A stretch of 26,430 nucleotides of DNA from Asterionellopsis glacialis. Lineage: Eukaryota > Bacillariophyta > Plagiogrammaphyceae > Rhaphoneidales > Asterionellopsidaceae. Below the pieces are notes generated by a model that was not told the DNA's origin, did no database searches, and worked only from the letters and a program-made list of their open reading frames with translations. The stretch spans positions 1 through 26,430 of the forward strand of contig WKLE02006385.1 in assembly GCA_014885115.2 (NCBI GenBank), written 5' to 3'. A program made the translations under genes and the position numbers. Numbering within the stretch: the first letter of the stretch is position 1; every line of letters starts with the position of its first letter. Below are positions 1-9,624 of this stretch, one piece after another.

Positions 1-626
1 CGTTTTGAAAAAAAAAGGTTTACGCACAGGAGTGAAAAAACAGGGTACTACTACCTTAACACTTCAAGTAGTTTAGTGGAGGAAAGTCATTTCGTTTCTG
101 TCCTTCCTTCTTAGTACTGGTACTAATTCTACGGGTAATTTAGACATATGGAGACATTGATTATTTTTTTCTACTCCGACGAAGCGGTCTGCGCGGTCGG
201 AACAGTCTGAGAAGTCGTCTGCAGCACGTGACTTCATAATTTCCGATATCAATCGATTACGAGAAGTCTGTTTCTACAAGACTATGGTAGGATCACAACC
301 AACGTATACATAATATGGCATTGAACAGAGGAACGTGCACTAGCGGGACTGGCAAGAACGGGCTTCACTTCTTAATTAGTCATCTGTCCTTCGACCGTCC
401 ATGACATCTGTTGCCGGCCAATCGACATCCCTCCGAAGATAATGCGCTATCTGTAAGTTACAGAAGGGTCGAGAAACTTGTTTTCTGCAAGTTTTGCTGT
501 GTTGGCATGCTAGGACTCTACGAGCGAATAACGAGCGATAGATCCGTATCTTGTAGTTTCTTGCTTTGCTTCTCAGTCTGCATTCTACTGGTTACAATTT
601 GTGGACAGACATCATTCACGACAAAG
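1..626 (+). promoter_or_regulatory. Upstream region and 5' leader of the SHMT gene
   Basis: No gene is visible before 627. A palindromic E-box-like CACGTG lies at 225-230 in a GC-richer patch (180-230). A short upstream reading frame (ATG 401, TAA 440-442, 13 codons) would precede the SHMT start if the transcript begins left of 401. An ATG at 507 is in frame with the SHMT start at 627 with no stop between, so part of this leader could be coding (see findings). The promoter assignment rests only on position. Confidence 0.4.
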
Positions 627-2257
627 ATGGCTTCTTTCAAAGATCAGGTACGTTTGATAGATGTCAGTGCAGTTGTGTTGATTAGAATTCATTGCGCATG
701 CTGTGTTACTCAGCGATGCAAAGAATGTCACTTGTGGGACACTGGTTGATTGGACTGCTTTTTTGGGGTAGTGTCTCATCTTTTTTAATGTCCGTCGTGC
801 ATGCCATTGCATTCTTTCTCCACTGTGATTTTGAAACAAACACACTACAGGAATTCAAGGGTAACGTCCCTCTTAAGGAACATGATCCTGAACTTTATGA
901 ATTGATTGAACAAGAAAAGTCTCGTCAATGGCGTTCTCTTGAATTGATTGCCTCTGAGAACTTCACCTCTAGAGCTGTTATGGAGTGTTTGGGATCTGCC
1001 CTTACCAACAAATATTCCGAGGGATACCCCCATGCTCGTTACTACGGTGGTAACGAGGTTGTTGATCAAGTAGAAGAACTTTGTCAAACTCGTGCCTTGG
1101 AGGCCTACGGATGTGACCCTAACGAGTGGGGTGTGAATGTCCAACCCTACTCTGGTTCACCTGCCAACTTTGCCGTCTACACGGGTCTTCTCAAACCCCA
1201 TGATCGTATCATGGGTTTGGATTTGCCCTCTGGTGGTCACTTGACTCATGGATTTTACACCTACTCGAAAAAGGAGGGTACCCGTAAGGCTGTGTCCGCA
1301 ACTTCGGTGTTCTTTGAATCACTCCCCTACAAGGTCAGTCCTGACACTGGATTGATTGATTACGAAATGTTGGCACGTGATGCTGCACTATTCAAACCTG
1401 CCATGATTGTCTGTGGTGGATCTGCATACCCTCGTGAATGGGATTATGCTAAATTTAGAGAAATTGCCGATGCCAATGGTGCCTTGCTTCTTTGTGATAT
1501 GGCACACATTTCTGGTTTGGTTGCCACCGGAGAGGCTGATTCTCCATTTGAACTTTGTGATGTTGTTACCACGACAACACACAAGTCACTCCGGGGACCA
1601 CGTGCTGGTATGATCTTCTACCGTAAGGATGACCGTGGTTTTGAACTAAAGATTAACCAAGCTGTCTTCCCTGCACTTCAGGGTGGACCCCATGAACATC
1701 AAATTGCTGGTATTGCCACTCAACTCAAGGAAGTTAATACTGAGGAATTCAAGATTTACGCTCAACAAGTAAAGAAGAATGCATCAGCCTTGGCTCAAAA
1801 GTTGATTAGTTTAGGTTATTCCATGGCCACCGGTGGTACTGTCAATCACTTGGTCCTTTGGGATCTTAAACCTCAAGGTTTGACCGGAAGTAAGTTTGAA
1901 AAGACATGCGATGCCGTGTGCATTACCTTGAACAAGAATTGTGTTCCTGGTGATCGATCTGCTGTCACACCCGGCGGTGTCCGTATTGGTGCTCCCGCTC
2001 TTACTACACGTAAGATGGTCGAAGCGGACTTTGAACAAATTGCGGAATTTTTGCATGAAGCATGCCAAATTTCTCTCAAGATTCAAGAACAATCTGGTCC
2101 CAAGCTCAAGGACTTTGTTGCAGTTTTGGCTGAAAATGAAGACGTCAAGGCATTGCGTGCCAAGGTCAATGCTTTCGCTACCAAATTCCCCATGCCTGGA
2201 TTTGAAGCTTCCGAAATGAAGTACCAAGATCCTAATGGCCCTCCTGAATCTGCTTAA
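627..2257 (+). CDS. SHMT: Serine hydroxymethyltransferase, cytosolic type (exons 627-647 and 851-2257)
   Basis: PLP enzyme that interconverts serine plus tetrahydrofolate with glycine plus 5,10-methylene-THF, the main one-carbon entry point. The first exon encodes only MASFKDQ. A 203-nt GT-AG intron (donor GTACGT, acceptor CTACAG) joins it in phase 0 to [19 protein letters not shown], giving 475 residues, the usual eukaryotic length. Family landmarks are [16 protein letters not shown] near the N-terminus, the substrate/PLP region [15 protein letters not shown], and the Schiff-base lysine K252 in [15 protein letters not shown]. The C-terminal region [15 protein letters not shown] is also typical. 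The frame stays open upstream of 851 into the intron, but that sequence has no SHMT similarity, whereas the spliced start does. From 627 there is no targeting peptide, so a cytosolic enzyme is expected; an in-frame ATG at 507 could add a hydrophobic leader. Family identity is certain; the start is likely. Confidence 0.95.
648..850 (+). other. Intron 1 of the SHMT gene
   Basis: The intron begins GTACGT and ends CACTACAG, is 203 nt long and lies in phase 0. Removing it joins MASFKDQ to the first conserved SHMT residues. It is T-rich and longer than the 87-91 nt introns of the transhydrogenase gene. Confidence 0.85.
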
Positions 2258-2396
2258 ATTTTTCATGTGTGTCGTTTGTGTTTTATACATGCGATGAATG
2301 GTACAATTCCAAAAGCATCAAATATGTTAAAAAGGGGCAAAAAGATTATAAAAAAGAAAGATGAGACGTAAAGAAGATTATTTAAAGAAGTATTTA

Positions 2397-2452
2397 TTTT
2401 GAATCTGTTCAATTTGACAACAACTTTTGAATCTGCTCAATTTGACAACAAC
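2397..2452 (+). repeat. Two-copy 28-bp tandem repeat
   Basis: Two adjacent 28-bp copies (2397-2424 and 2425-2452) begin TTTTGAATCTG and end TTTGACAACAAC. They differ at one base (T versus C after GAATCTG). They lie about 140 bp past the SHMT stop codon, probably in its 3' UTR. Near identity suggests a recent local duplication; no function is implied. Confidence 0.9.
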
Positions 2453-2935
2453 GTAACAAAAAAAATGTGGTCCAAAAATAGTGAGTAAGAAAACTCTTCT
2501 TGGAGTGCTCTGTCCGACCTCCCCGACACCGCACTGACCCTGTCATTTTTTTCGAGACGGACTCCGCTAGATTCTTATTTCGTCTGTCATACCTTTCGAA
2601 TCTTCTTCATCACCACAAGATTCTCCGGTTATTGAATTCCATGCATTTGGACCACAACTCTATCTAATGTACTGTTTAGTTAGTATTGTGAATAAGTAGG
2701 ATAGACCATGTCGTGAATCTGGGGGGGTTCCCATGATTTCTGGAAAACTGAAAACGTCATTCGCTGTCTGTCGCCCCAAAAATCTACAACAATCCGAGCG
2801 ACATGAGCGGGTGTCGGCAACTTGAACTCTCCCGCCTGCAAAGACGCCTTGCTTGTTTTTGTCTTTTTTTGTGTTCTTTTTTTTTTAGTGGCTGCGGCGG
2901 GACTCTACTGTGAGATACGATCACATCATACCCAG

Positions 2936-3060
2936 GTAAGATGCCTGTACTAAAATCAACGGCACTCTTCTACACGCGTATCAAACAGAACTCATTATTA
3001 TTTTATTTGTGTTCTTGTCAAGACGTCAATCTATCTCTCTTTGCTTCCTCCGATCGATAG
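2936..3060 (+). other. Possible 5' UTR intron of the AGC kinase gene
   Basis: The sequence CCCAG|GTAAGA at 2935/2936 is a strong donor, and CGATCGATAG at 3051-3060 can serve as the acceptor, giving a 125-nt intron ending 47 bases before the kinase ATG. Support is splice-site consensus and position only; there is no protein evidence because this is leader sequence. Confidence 0.35.
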
Positions 3061-3107
3061 GTCATAATAATACTATATCCTAGCATTGCCTTCTACAAAG
3101 TAACATC

Positions 3108-5854
3108 ATGGCAGCTAGTGCTGCCACTATGGCAGTTTCTGCCAAGGATGCTGTAGATATGATGGATGGAGATTTCAATAGGCACGATGACAGTGACAAG
3201 GTGAACAACGGCGAGGAACCACCACTTCAACCTGAAAAAGAACATGATGATGATTTTGATGCCTTTGCATCTGCACGATCATTAGAAATGAAAGATGAAC
3301 CAAGTGAAGGTGATATTCATCAACTTCCAGCCACACCTAGATCACCCAGAAAAGTACTCAACGAAAAGAAGGTAGCTACAAAGGCAGGAGTAACACCATC
3401 TTTGCCTGAATTTGAAAAGGAATCCAATGTTGACAAGAAAGAAAATGACACAAACACAGATTCTACTGCTGTAGACAGTTCTAACAAAGAAGAAGAAACA
3501 ACAAAAGATGAGAATGATTCATCACAAGAACAACAACCAAAGGAACGGTTTGTCACACCTAAAGATTTTGAATTACTCAAAGTCATTGGTATTGGTAGTT
3601 TTGGTAAGGTATTGCAAGTACGGAATAAAAAATCACAAAAGATTGCTGCCATGAAGGTGATTTCGAAACGCTTGTTGAAAAAGAAAGTATCCTACGTTGA
3701 AAATGTACAAGCAGAAAAAGATATATTGACCAAAGTTCGTCATCCATTCGTTGTGACGATGCATTGTAGTTTTCAAACCAAGGAAAAATTATTCATCATT
3801 ATGGACTTTTTAGCCGGTGGGGAATTATTTTTACGGTTAGGACGTGAGGGTATCTTTTTGGAAAAAACAGCTGCCTTTTATCTTGGTGAAATTACATTAG
3901 CCCTGGAGCACTTGCATGCACATGGTATATTGCATCGTGATTTAAAGCCTGAGAATATTTTGTTGGGTGCCGATGGACATGCATGTCTTACTGACTTTGG
4001 GTTAGCGAAAGACTTTTCAGATAGTATGGAGGGCGGTGGCTTTGGTGACGAGGATAACAAGGCACGCACAGTTTGTGGTACACAAGAATATATGGCACCT
4101 GAAATGGTAGCTCGTAAGGGATATGGTCGTGCAGCTGACTTTTGGTCCATGGGGTGCATTGCCTATGAAATGATGTCGGGTAAACCACCATTTGAATCTC
4201 GCAAGGGTGCCAAGGATTTATTCCGTAAAATCATGCAAGAACGTGTCAGGATGCCAGATGGTGCAAGTGCATCGGCATGTAAATTACTCAAGGGTTTGTT
4301 AAATCGGAATGTTCAAGCACGTTGGGGTGCTGCTAAAAGTACCATGTTCGATGTGGGTGGTGTAGCCGGTTTAAAACAATGCGATTTTTTCAAAGGTCTG
4401 GATTGGGAAAAATTAGAAATGAAAGAAATTGATCCACCACTTACCTTTGATGTAGATGGTGATGATGATTTACGACATTTTCATGATGAGTACGTACTGT
4501 TTTAATATTTCTTTGGTTTGATTCCTTTGCTTATTCCTTTACCGTACATGAGGACATCAAGCTTGATAGCTAACTCTCTTTCTTTCTTTATCTCTATCTC
4601 TATTTCGGTATTTTTGGGGTCTTGTATCAACAAAACAAAACATAACAAAAAATACATAGATTTCTTCAAATGCCTTTACCAAGATCTGTGACTGAAATGT
4701 CGAACGATAATTTTGAACCACGTCGATGTGCATCAGATGCATTCCGTGGATTTTCATTTGTACAACATGATTTTGAATTACCCGAACGTCGATTATCGGA
4801 AGAACATACTTATTGGAATAAAATTGAAGAAGATGGTGAATCTGCATCTGAATGTGCGTCGAGTAAAATGGATTTTGATGGTGATGATGATCAACAGGCA
4901 TTAGCAGATCCACCACTGGAAACTGTAGCAGAAAAGAAAAAACGACCACCACGAAAGCGAAAAAAGAAAAAGAAAGCTGCTGACGGTGAGACAAAGGAGG
5001 GTGGTGGCGATAAGACACCAGTACCATCGGAGAATGGTGACGCTACTCCTCTCGAGAAGGAGGAAGAGCCTCCTAAGACGGAAAAGAAAAGTGATGAAAC
5101 GGACGTGGATAAGCCTATAGTTGAAAAGACGGTGACTGAGAAAGAAACATTGACTGAGAAAATAACGGAAGGCAGTGCTTCTTCGAAACCTTTGGATCCA
5201 AATAAACAAGGTAATACAGTAGGAAAGGCTGCTGCACAAGCGCCGCCTCCACCACCACCGCGACTTGCTGGCTTCGGCGGCCCCACATCTAACGTAAACG
5301 CGAATAAAGCGAAAGTGCAACCACCAAAGCAAGATACATGGGCACAGGTTGGTGGTGGTAACAAACAGAAAAAGACTCCAACGTCTACGCTACAAGCGAA
5401 ACCTCTGGTTAACTCTACTTCACAACAATTTCAACGACCTGCACCACAACCTGGACCAAATAGTCTTCGTGCATCAGCTCCTACATTTCAACCACCATCA
5501 TTAGTTCAACAACAAAATACTTATTCCCCTGCAGCAGGATCTTGGGCAGCCAAAACCCAGTCAACTCGTGCTGCTGCTGCCGGTACCACTGCCGTACCTC
5601 AAGCCCGGCAACAACAACATTTTGGAGGTACAGGTGCTAGTTCCGATTGGCGTAACCATCGAATGAATGCTTCTCCTCGTAATACTACAGGAAGAAATGT
5701 TTATCAAATGCCGAAGGCGCCATCTATGGATTCTCGATCATTTCCAACACTAGGTGGTCCATCGTCTTCATCTCGGCAAGCACAAGCAACACAAGCAACA
5801 ACAACAGCAGGTAGAGGATGGGGTGCCAAACCTCAAGGAGCATGGAAGCGATAG
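3108..5854 (+). CDS. AGC-family Ser/Thr kinase (S6K/SGK/Akt-like) with long C-terminal tail (exons 3108-4489 and 4660-5854)
   Basis: Spliced product of 858 residues. Residues 1-150 are acidic and Ser/Thr-rich. The kinase domain (about 154-430) has the glycine loop GIGSFGKV, K183 in AAMKV, HRDLKPEN with catalytic D278, D296 in DFG, activation-loop T321 in ARTVCGTQEYMAPE (the usual PDK1 site) and DFWSMGC. The first exon seems to end in a stop at 4503-4505. A GTACGT donor at 4490 and a TAG acceptor at 4658-4659 instead join phase-2 codons and give FHDEFLQMPLPRSV. That is the AGC-tail FDxxFT-like segment with turn-motif candidates S470/T472, followed by the hydrophobic motif FRGFSF (489-494, S493). 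An S6K/SGK/Akt-type role is inferred. The tail beyond residue 495 carries a Lys/Arg cluster (553-566), a six-proline run (656-661), and DTWAQVGG, GSWAAK, RSFPTLGG and GRGWGAK elements. The exact AGC subfamily is uncertain. Confidence 0.88.
4490..4659 (+). other. Intron of the AGC kinase gene
   Basis: The intron is 170 nt, starting GTACGT and ending ACATAG, in phase 2. If retained, translation stops at 4503-4505 and loses the turn and hydrophobic motifs. The evidence is that both sides of the junction together form a canonical AGC C-tail. Confidence 0.85.
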
Positions 5855-6153
5855 TCGATTTCTCAAAAGTTGCACCAAGAATTGAAATGCATGGGTAGTA
5901 AGTAGTGTGCTAGAACAGTCCAGAACGCTTCATACTCACTAAAAAATTTTAAAAGTTTTGCTAATAACACTTTGAATAGAAATTATTTAATTTTTAAAAT
6001 ACAATCTGACTTGCTCGTTGCTATTCTGTGATCAATCTGTGATGAGGCAACTCTAAGTGGTTGTCAGTGGAACATCTACAGTAATGTAATGAACAATGTT
6101 GATGCATGAGGAAGTCTAACAAATCTGATATCTTGACCGACCTTCATTGACCT
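5855..6153. other. Convergent 3' flanks of the kinase and PLC-X genes
   Basis: About 300 AT-rich bases lie between two stop codons of converging genes, with a run near 5941-6000 rich in A and T. This is presumably overlapping or abutting 3' UTRs. No clear terminator, poly(A) signal or gene was found. Confidence 0.5.
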
Positions 6154-7806
6154 TCAATTTTGACTGTCATTCTGTCTTCGCGTCCTATATTTGTGATGAT
6201 TGTATGCTACAACAGATAGGATTTGATGTTCTGTTGGGTAGTCTAACATGAGTCCTTGGAGATGGCATAAAATTGAAGGTTCGAACAAAGTACTCCCATT
6301 TCGCTGTACTTCCTCCATTAGTTTTCTATTCAAAGATTTCACAGAATGCAGAATAGCTATTTGAATTGTTTTGGATGTCGTCCCTGCATCCACAGTACAT
6401 ATCAGTTCCATCAGACGATGCTTTTTGCTTGCTGTTGTGCTTAGTGCTGTTGTTGTACGTGTACTACTATCACCACCGATAGAACTATGAGTTGTGGAAT
6501 GGGGTTTATCATCAAGAGGTACAGCCCATTTCAAACACTTCTCTACGACACTGCTCGCAATGTTGCTGCGTGTTTGTCCCCAACTACCCTGCCAGAAGGA
6601 GGCCGGTTCTAGAATAAGTGAGGATGCATTTCTTTGATAATAAGAAGAATAATTATTGATTTGTCGTAATGTTTTACGTTTGAGATTGTTGGCGTCCTTC
6701 AAAGTTTTGGGTAAGTATATATTAACGTTGTGTTGTACAAGTTGTTGTTTGATTTTTGCGGTTGCCGCGGTCGTCACCGTATCATTAGTCTCCAGAGAAC
6801 TGTCCTTACTAGTACACTGACAGAAAGATTGATGCATAGTAGTATCTAACTCTTTCTGTAATGCACTATGTACCAGTTGTACTAGATTGCTATTTTTCAT
6901 CTGTTTGGGTGTCGTTATAGAATTGGGTCGAACTAAGCAAACAACTACTTGATTTGGATGTTTGGATAAATAGTCGCAAATGTCTTTTGCTACAATATTG
7001 ATACGTTCTGTTAATGCTGGTCCATGTCCAAAGTATGTTTTAGAAGAAACACGTAAATCTAAAAGTCGTATCCCCGCCTCCAGTTGTTCCTTAACCGTCA
7101 TTTGTTGACAAAGTACCCAATCAGTCCCAAAAGGAGTTGGTTGACAAAGATACGCATGACTGTTATGGGTAGCTGGTAGACATAAATCGCACAGTCTTGT
7201 ATCTTGTAGGGGATCCATCCAAGAAGAAAGGCCTATTGCTGGTTGTAGCAATGATGATGATGATGATGATGATGATGATAGTGGTGCTAGTCCTGGTGAT
7301 GGTGATGTTTGCAATGATTCTTTTTGCTTGTCATCCGTGGCGGATGATAAAACACCATCTATTTGATGCTTTTGGAATGTATGCCTCTGGCACTTTTGGG
7401 GTATGAATTTTTTGGGTGATTGATAGATACTTATAAAAATAGAAAACAAAAATTTCCAAAAATCAATAAAACCTTGTGCAAACAAAACTTGCATAATCTT
7501 TGCCATTTGTGTTTTTAATGTAATAATGTAGAAAATACTTGCTATTTGTGATATGATCGGAATAAATCCAATTATTTTATGAGAAGATGAAACATATGGA
7601 ACAACTGTTTGGTCTTCTTTCGACAATGGTGTAGTTATTTCGTGGTTGATTTTACCTTGATGTTGAAAAAATGAACTTCTTTTGTCTTCTTGTTTTAATT
7701 GTCGTCCACCACAGGTATTACAAAAAGGAGAGTGTACTATTGTTTGTAATGAATTGATTTCGTTGTATAACTTGTGAGGGGATGACATGACATTAGTGGA
7801 ATCCAT
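6154..7806 (-). CDS. PI-PLC X-domain-containing protein (PLCXD-like)
   Basis: Single-exon protein of 550 residues on the minus strand. The frame upstream of the ATG at 7806 holds no other ATG before a stop, which fixes the start. Order: polar N-terminus with two CxxC-type cysteines (FCNTC); a hydrophobic stretch of about residues 77-128 that can form one or two membrane helices (IIGFIPIISQIASIFYIIT and FWKFLFSIFISIY); a Ser run (177-185); then the X domain from about 198. The catalytic signature is present: H214 in LPATHNSHAYL, GIRLLDLRV (247-253) and H261 in FGHGPAL, followed by a VVVCLVRP strand. There is no Y domain, C2 or EF hand, so it is not a classical eukaryotic PLC. It resembles PLCXD or bacterial-type PI-PLC enzymes that cleave phosphoinositide or GPI headgroups. 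The substrate and membrane are unknown; a long polar insert follows the catalytic half. Confidence 0.82.
   Translation of the reverse strand: MDSTNVMSSPHKLYNEINSLQTIVHSPFCNTCGGRQLKQEDKRSSFFQHQGKINHEITTPLSKEDQTVVPYVSSSHKIIGFIPIISQIASIFYIITLKTQMAKIMQVLFAQGFIDFWKFLFSIFISIYQSPKKFIPQKCQRHTFQKHQIDGVLSSATDDKQKESLQTSPSPGLAPLSSSSSSSSSLLQPAIGLSSWMDPLQDTRLCDLCLPATHNSHAYLCQPTPFGTDWVLCQQMTVKEQLEAGIRLLDLRVSSKTYFGHGPALTERINIVAKDICDYLSKHPNQVVVCLVRPNSITTPKQMKNSNLVQLVHSALQKELDTTMHQSFCQCTSKDSSLETNDTVTTAATAKIKQQLVQHNVNIYLPKTLKDANNLKRKTLRQINNYSSYYQRNASSLILEPASFWQGSWGQTRSNIASSVVEKCLKWAVPLDDKPHSTTHSSIGGDSSTRTTTALSTTASKKHRLMELICTVDAGTTSKTIQIAILHSVKSLNRKLMEEVQRNGSTLFEPSILCHLQGLMLDYPTEHQILSVVAYNHHKYRTRRQNDSQN
7251..7279 (+). 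repeat. Trinucleotide microsatellite (ATG)n inside the PLC-X gene
   Basis: Nine to ten ATG units on the plus strand read as TCA codons on the minus strand and encode the Ser run at residues 177-185, just before the X domain. Length variation here would not shift the frame. Confidence 0.9.
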
Positions 7807-8873
7807 ACCATTGGTACCAACAGAGGATGATGTAATGATCCGTTGTCCACAAGAGTGTCGGGCAGATCAGCACCAAGCAATATTACGAAGCTGTCAAAAA
7901 ATGAGATACGGTATTGGATTGTTCAAGAAAAAGAGATAGCTTTCTTCAGAATCCTTTTGTGGTTACGCAAGACTTGACTTGTGTCTAGGTGACAATTTCA
8001 TCGCCAGTAAGCGTCACGACACAGTGACCGTCTTTTGTTCTCTCATTTTGCATGTGCTCTTCTGAAACGCATGATCCGAGTTGAAAGCACAACAACCAAG
8101 CCATCAAACACAATAAGGACAAAAATATTCACGATCGGATGAATGTCGGACGCCCCGCCCCAGGACACATTCTGACTGTTTCTGCAGACTTATTAGAACC
8201 TACCAGAATGTACTACTGTACCAGGTACAAGTAACGATGTACCATAGATAATACATGGTACGACTCAGTTTTCCGGTCTCCCGCCACAGAAACAACTACC
8301 ACATACAGTACCTGGTAATTCGCTTTTCGTCTTGGTTGAATAATTTGATCGGTATTGGTTCGCAAAGAATGGCTACTTATTCAAATTTTCTTCTTTTCAA
8401 CTCAGTCAAAAAAGTCAATATATAAAACCTATCCCATGAATTCAAGGAAAACCGCATATATATATAACGTGTCCTCAAATGAAAAAATTCCCTTATTGAT
8501 AAATTTGTCATGTCTATAGCGGGAAGATAAACGCTTATTTTTCACATAATTGAAGAAGCCATGGCATTAAATCATTTTTATCCAAGAATGAATCGATGGA
8601 AAACTGCACGAAGTTTCCATCAACTACCGGGACTCTATGTTTTCCTGTTTATTGGGAAATTACCTATGTACGTACAAGTACAGGTCCATCCGCTTATGAG
8701 CGATTTCTTTATCTTACACCCATAAAAAAAATTCGTGTCGCAACAGTTTAGTCCTTATCTTCTTTCTCCATTGCTAGTATCATAAAAATACAAACATCAA
8801 ATTCAAATAGATCCGTATCAATTGTTGGACACGCCAGACACAAAACACCATACACTTAACATCAAAAAACAAC
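7807..8873. promoter_or_regulatory. Divergent intergenic region between the PLC-X gene and the acidic repeat gene
   Basis: This 1.07-kb stretch separates divergent genes and should hold both promoters. No coding frame is convincing. It contains a cluster of GTAC-centred short palindromes (GTACCAGGTAC at about 8219-8229, further GTAC-containing words to about 8270, and TACGTACAAGTAC near 8668). It also has TATA-like stretches at about 8415-8427 and 8455-8467. These are visible motifs with no demonstrated role. Confidence 0.4.
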
Positions 8874-9569
8874 ATGAATGCTACACGAACAGTAACGACA
8901 ACCACAGGAACATTCGTTGATATCAACGAAGAAAACGACACACCCAGAATGTCCTTGGAACAAACATTTCAAGCACTTATTGAAAACCCTAAGGTAAATT
9001 CTCAAACAAGATTCTCAGCATATTATGATGACGATGATGATAGTGATAGTGATGATGATGATGATGAATCTGTTTGTAAGGAAACTAAATATTGTGAATT
9101 TGATTGGGATACTGAAGAAGATGAAGATGAAGAAGCAATGTTTGATCAACTTGTAAATAATCCCAACGTTAGAGATTCGAACTATTATACCAAATACCAT
9201 GCGTCAAGAGAAGAGGAATAGGAAGAAACAAGTGAGACCGATAGCAACAATAGCGACGAATTGGTTGTCAAGAAAGACAACAAACCATCATCGCCAATAA
9301 CGCGTGATGAGGGGGGAGGTGAATGCAATCCTTCTCTTCATAAATTCATTCAAGAATTATCAAGTAATCGAAATTTACTTTTTTCAAGATCGTATGCAAC
9401 ATCATCATCAGCTAAGAAGTTTTTGATTGATTATTCTTCAGATCCATCTTCTTCTTCGGATGGAGAAGAATCGGCAGACTTATCCATGACTTTGATTAAA
9501 TGTAGTCTTTCGGGGTCTAGAGTAGACCAAGTAATATTGTGGTATCAAGAAAAGCATAGAAATAAATAA
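8874..9569 (+). CDS. Acidic repeat protein of unknown function, interrupted by one in-frame TAG
   Basis: From ATG 8874 the frame runs 115 codons to TAG 9219-9221, then continues open in the same frame for 115 codons to the stop at 9567-9569. Both halves share the same acidic style. Three weakly similar modules occur: residues 31-51 (FQALIENPKVNSQTRFSAYY), about 89-109 (FDQLVNNPNVRDSNYYTKY) and about 157-174 (HKFIQELSSNRNLLFSRSY). Asp/Glu-rich linkers separate the first two, and the TAG sits in the linker between modules 2 and 3, so the stop does not mark a domain end. Options are a nonsense allele or assembly error, a readthrough stop, or a 69-nt phase-0 intron 9153-9221 (GTAAAT...AATAG) that would remove module 2. 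The intron is less attractive because its acceptor lacks a pyrimidine tract. I do not recognise the family; no membrane segment or signal peptide is seen. Confidence 0.5.
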
Positions 9570-9624
9570 GTTAAAGAAAACAATTGAAAACTATGTTCTG
9601 CCAGCCTCTTGAAATACTGCATAA

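Larger units (their letters stand above)
2258..3107 (+). promoter_or_regulatory. Intergenic region: SHMT 3' end and kinase upstream region
   Basis: No coding frame stands out in these 850 bases. The left part is the SHMT 3' flank with a short tandem repeat (2397-2452). The right part holds poly-T runs (about 2868-2887) and the kinase leader, with a possible leader intron at 2936-3060. No TATA box or other core element could be assigned. Confidence 0.4.

Noticed and set aside
4891..5364. Long minus-strand open frames rich in Ser, Phe and Pro opposite the kinase tail
   Set aside because: They mirror the Lys/Glu/Pro-rich codons of the plus-strand tail, have no domain, and the plus strand is supported by splicing and AGC motifs.
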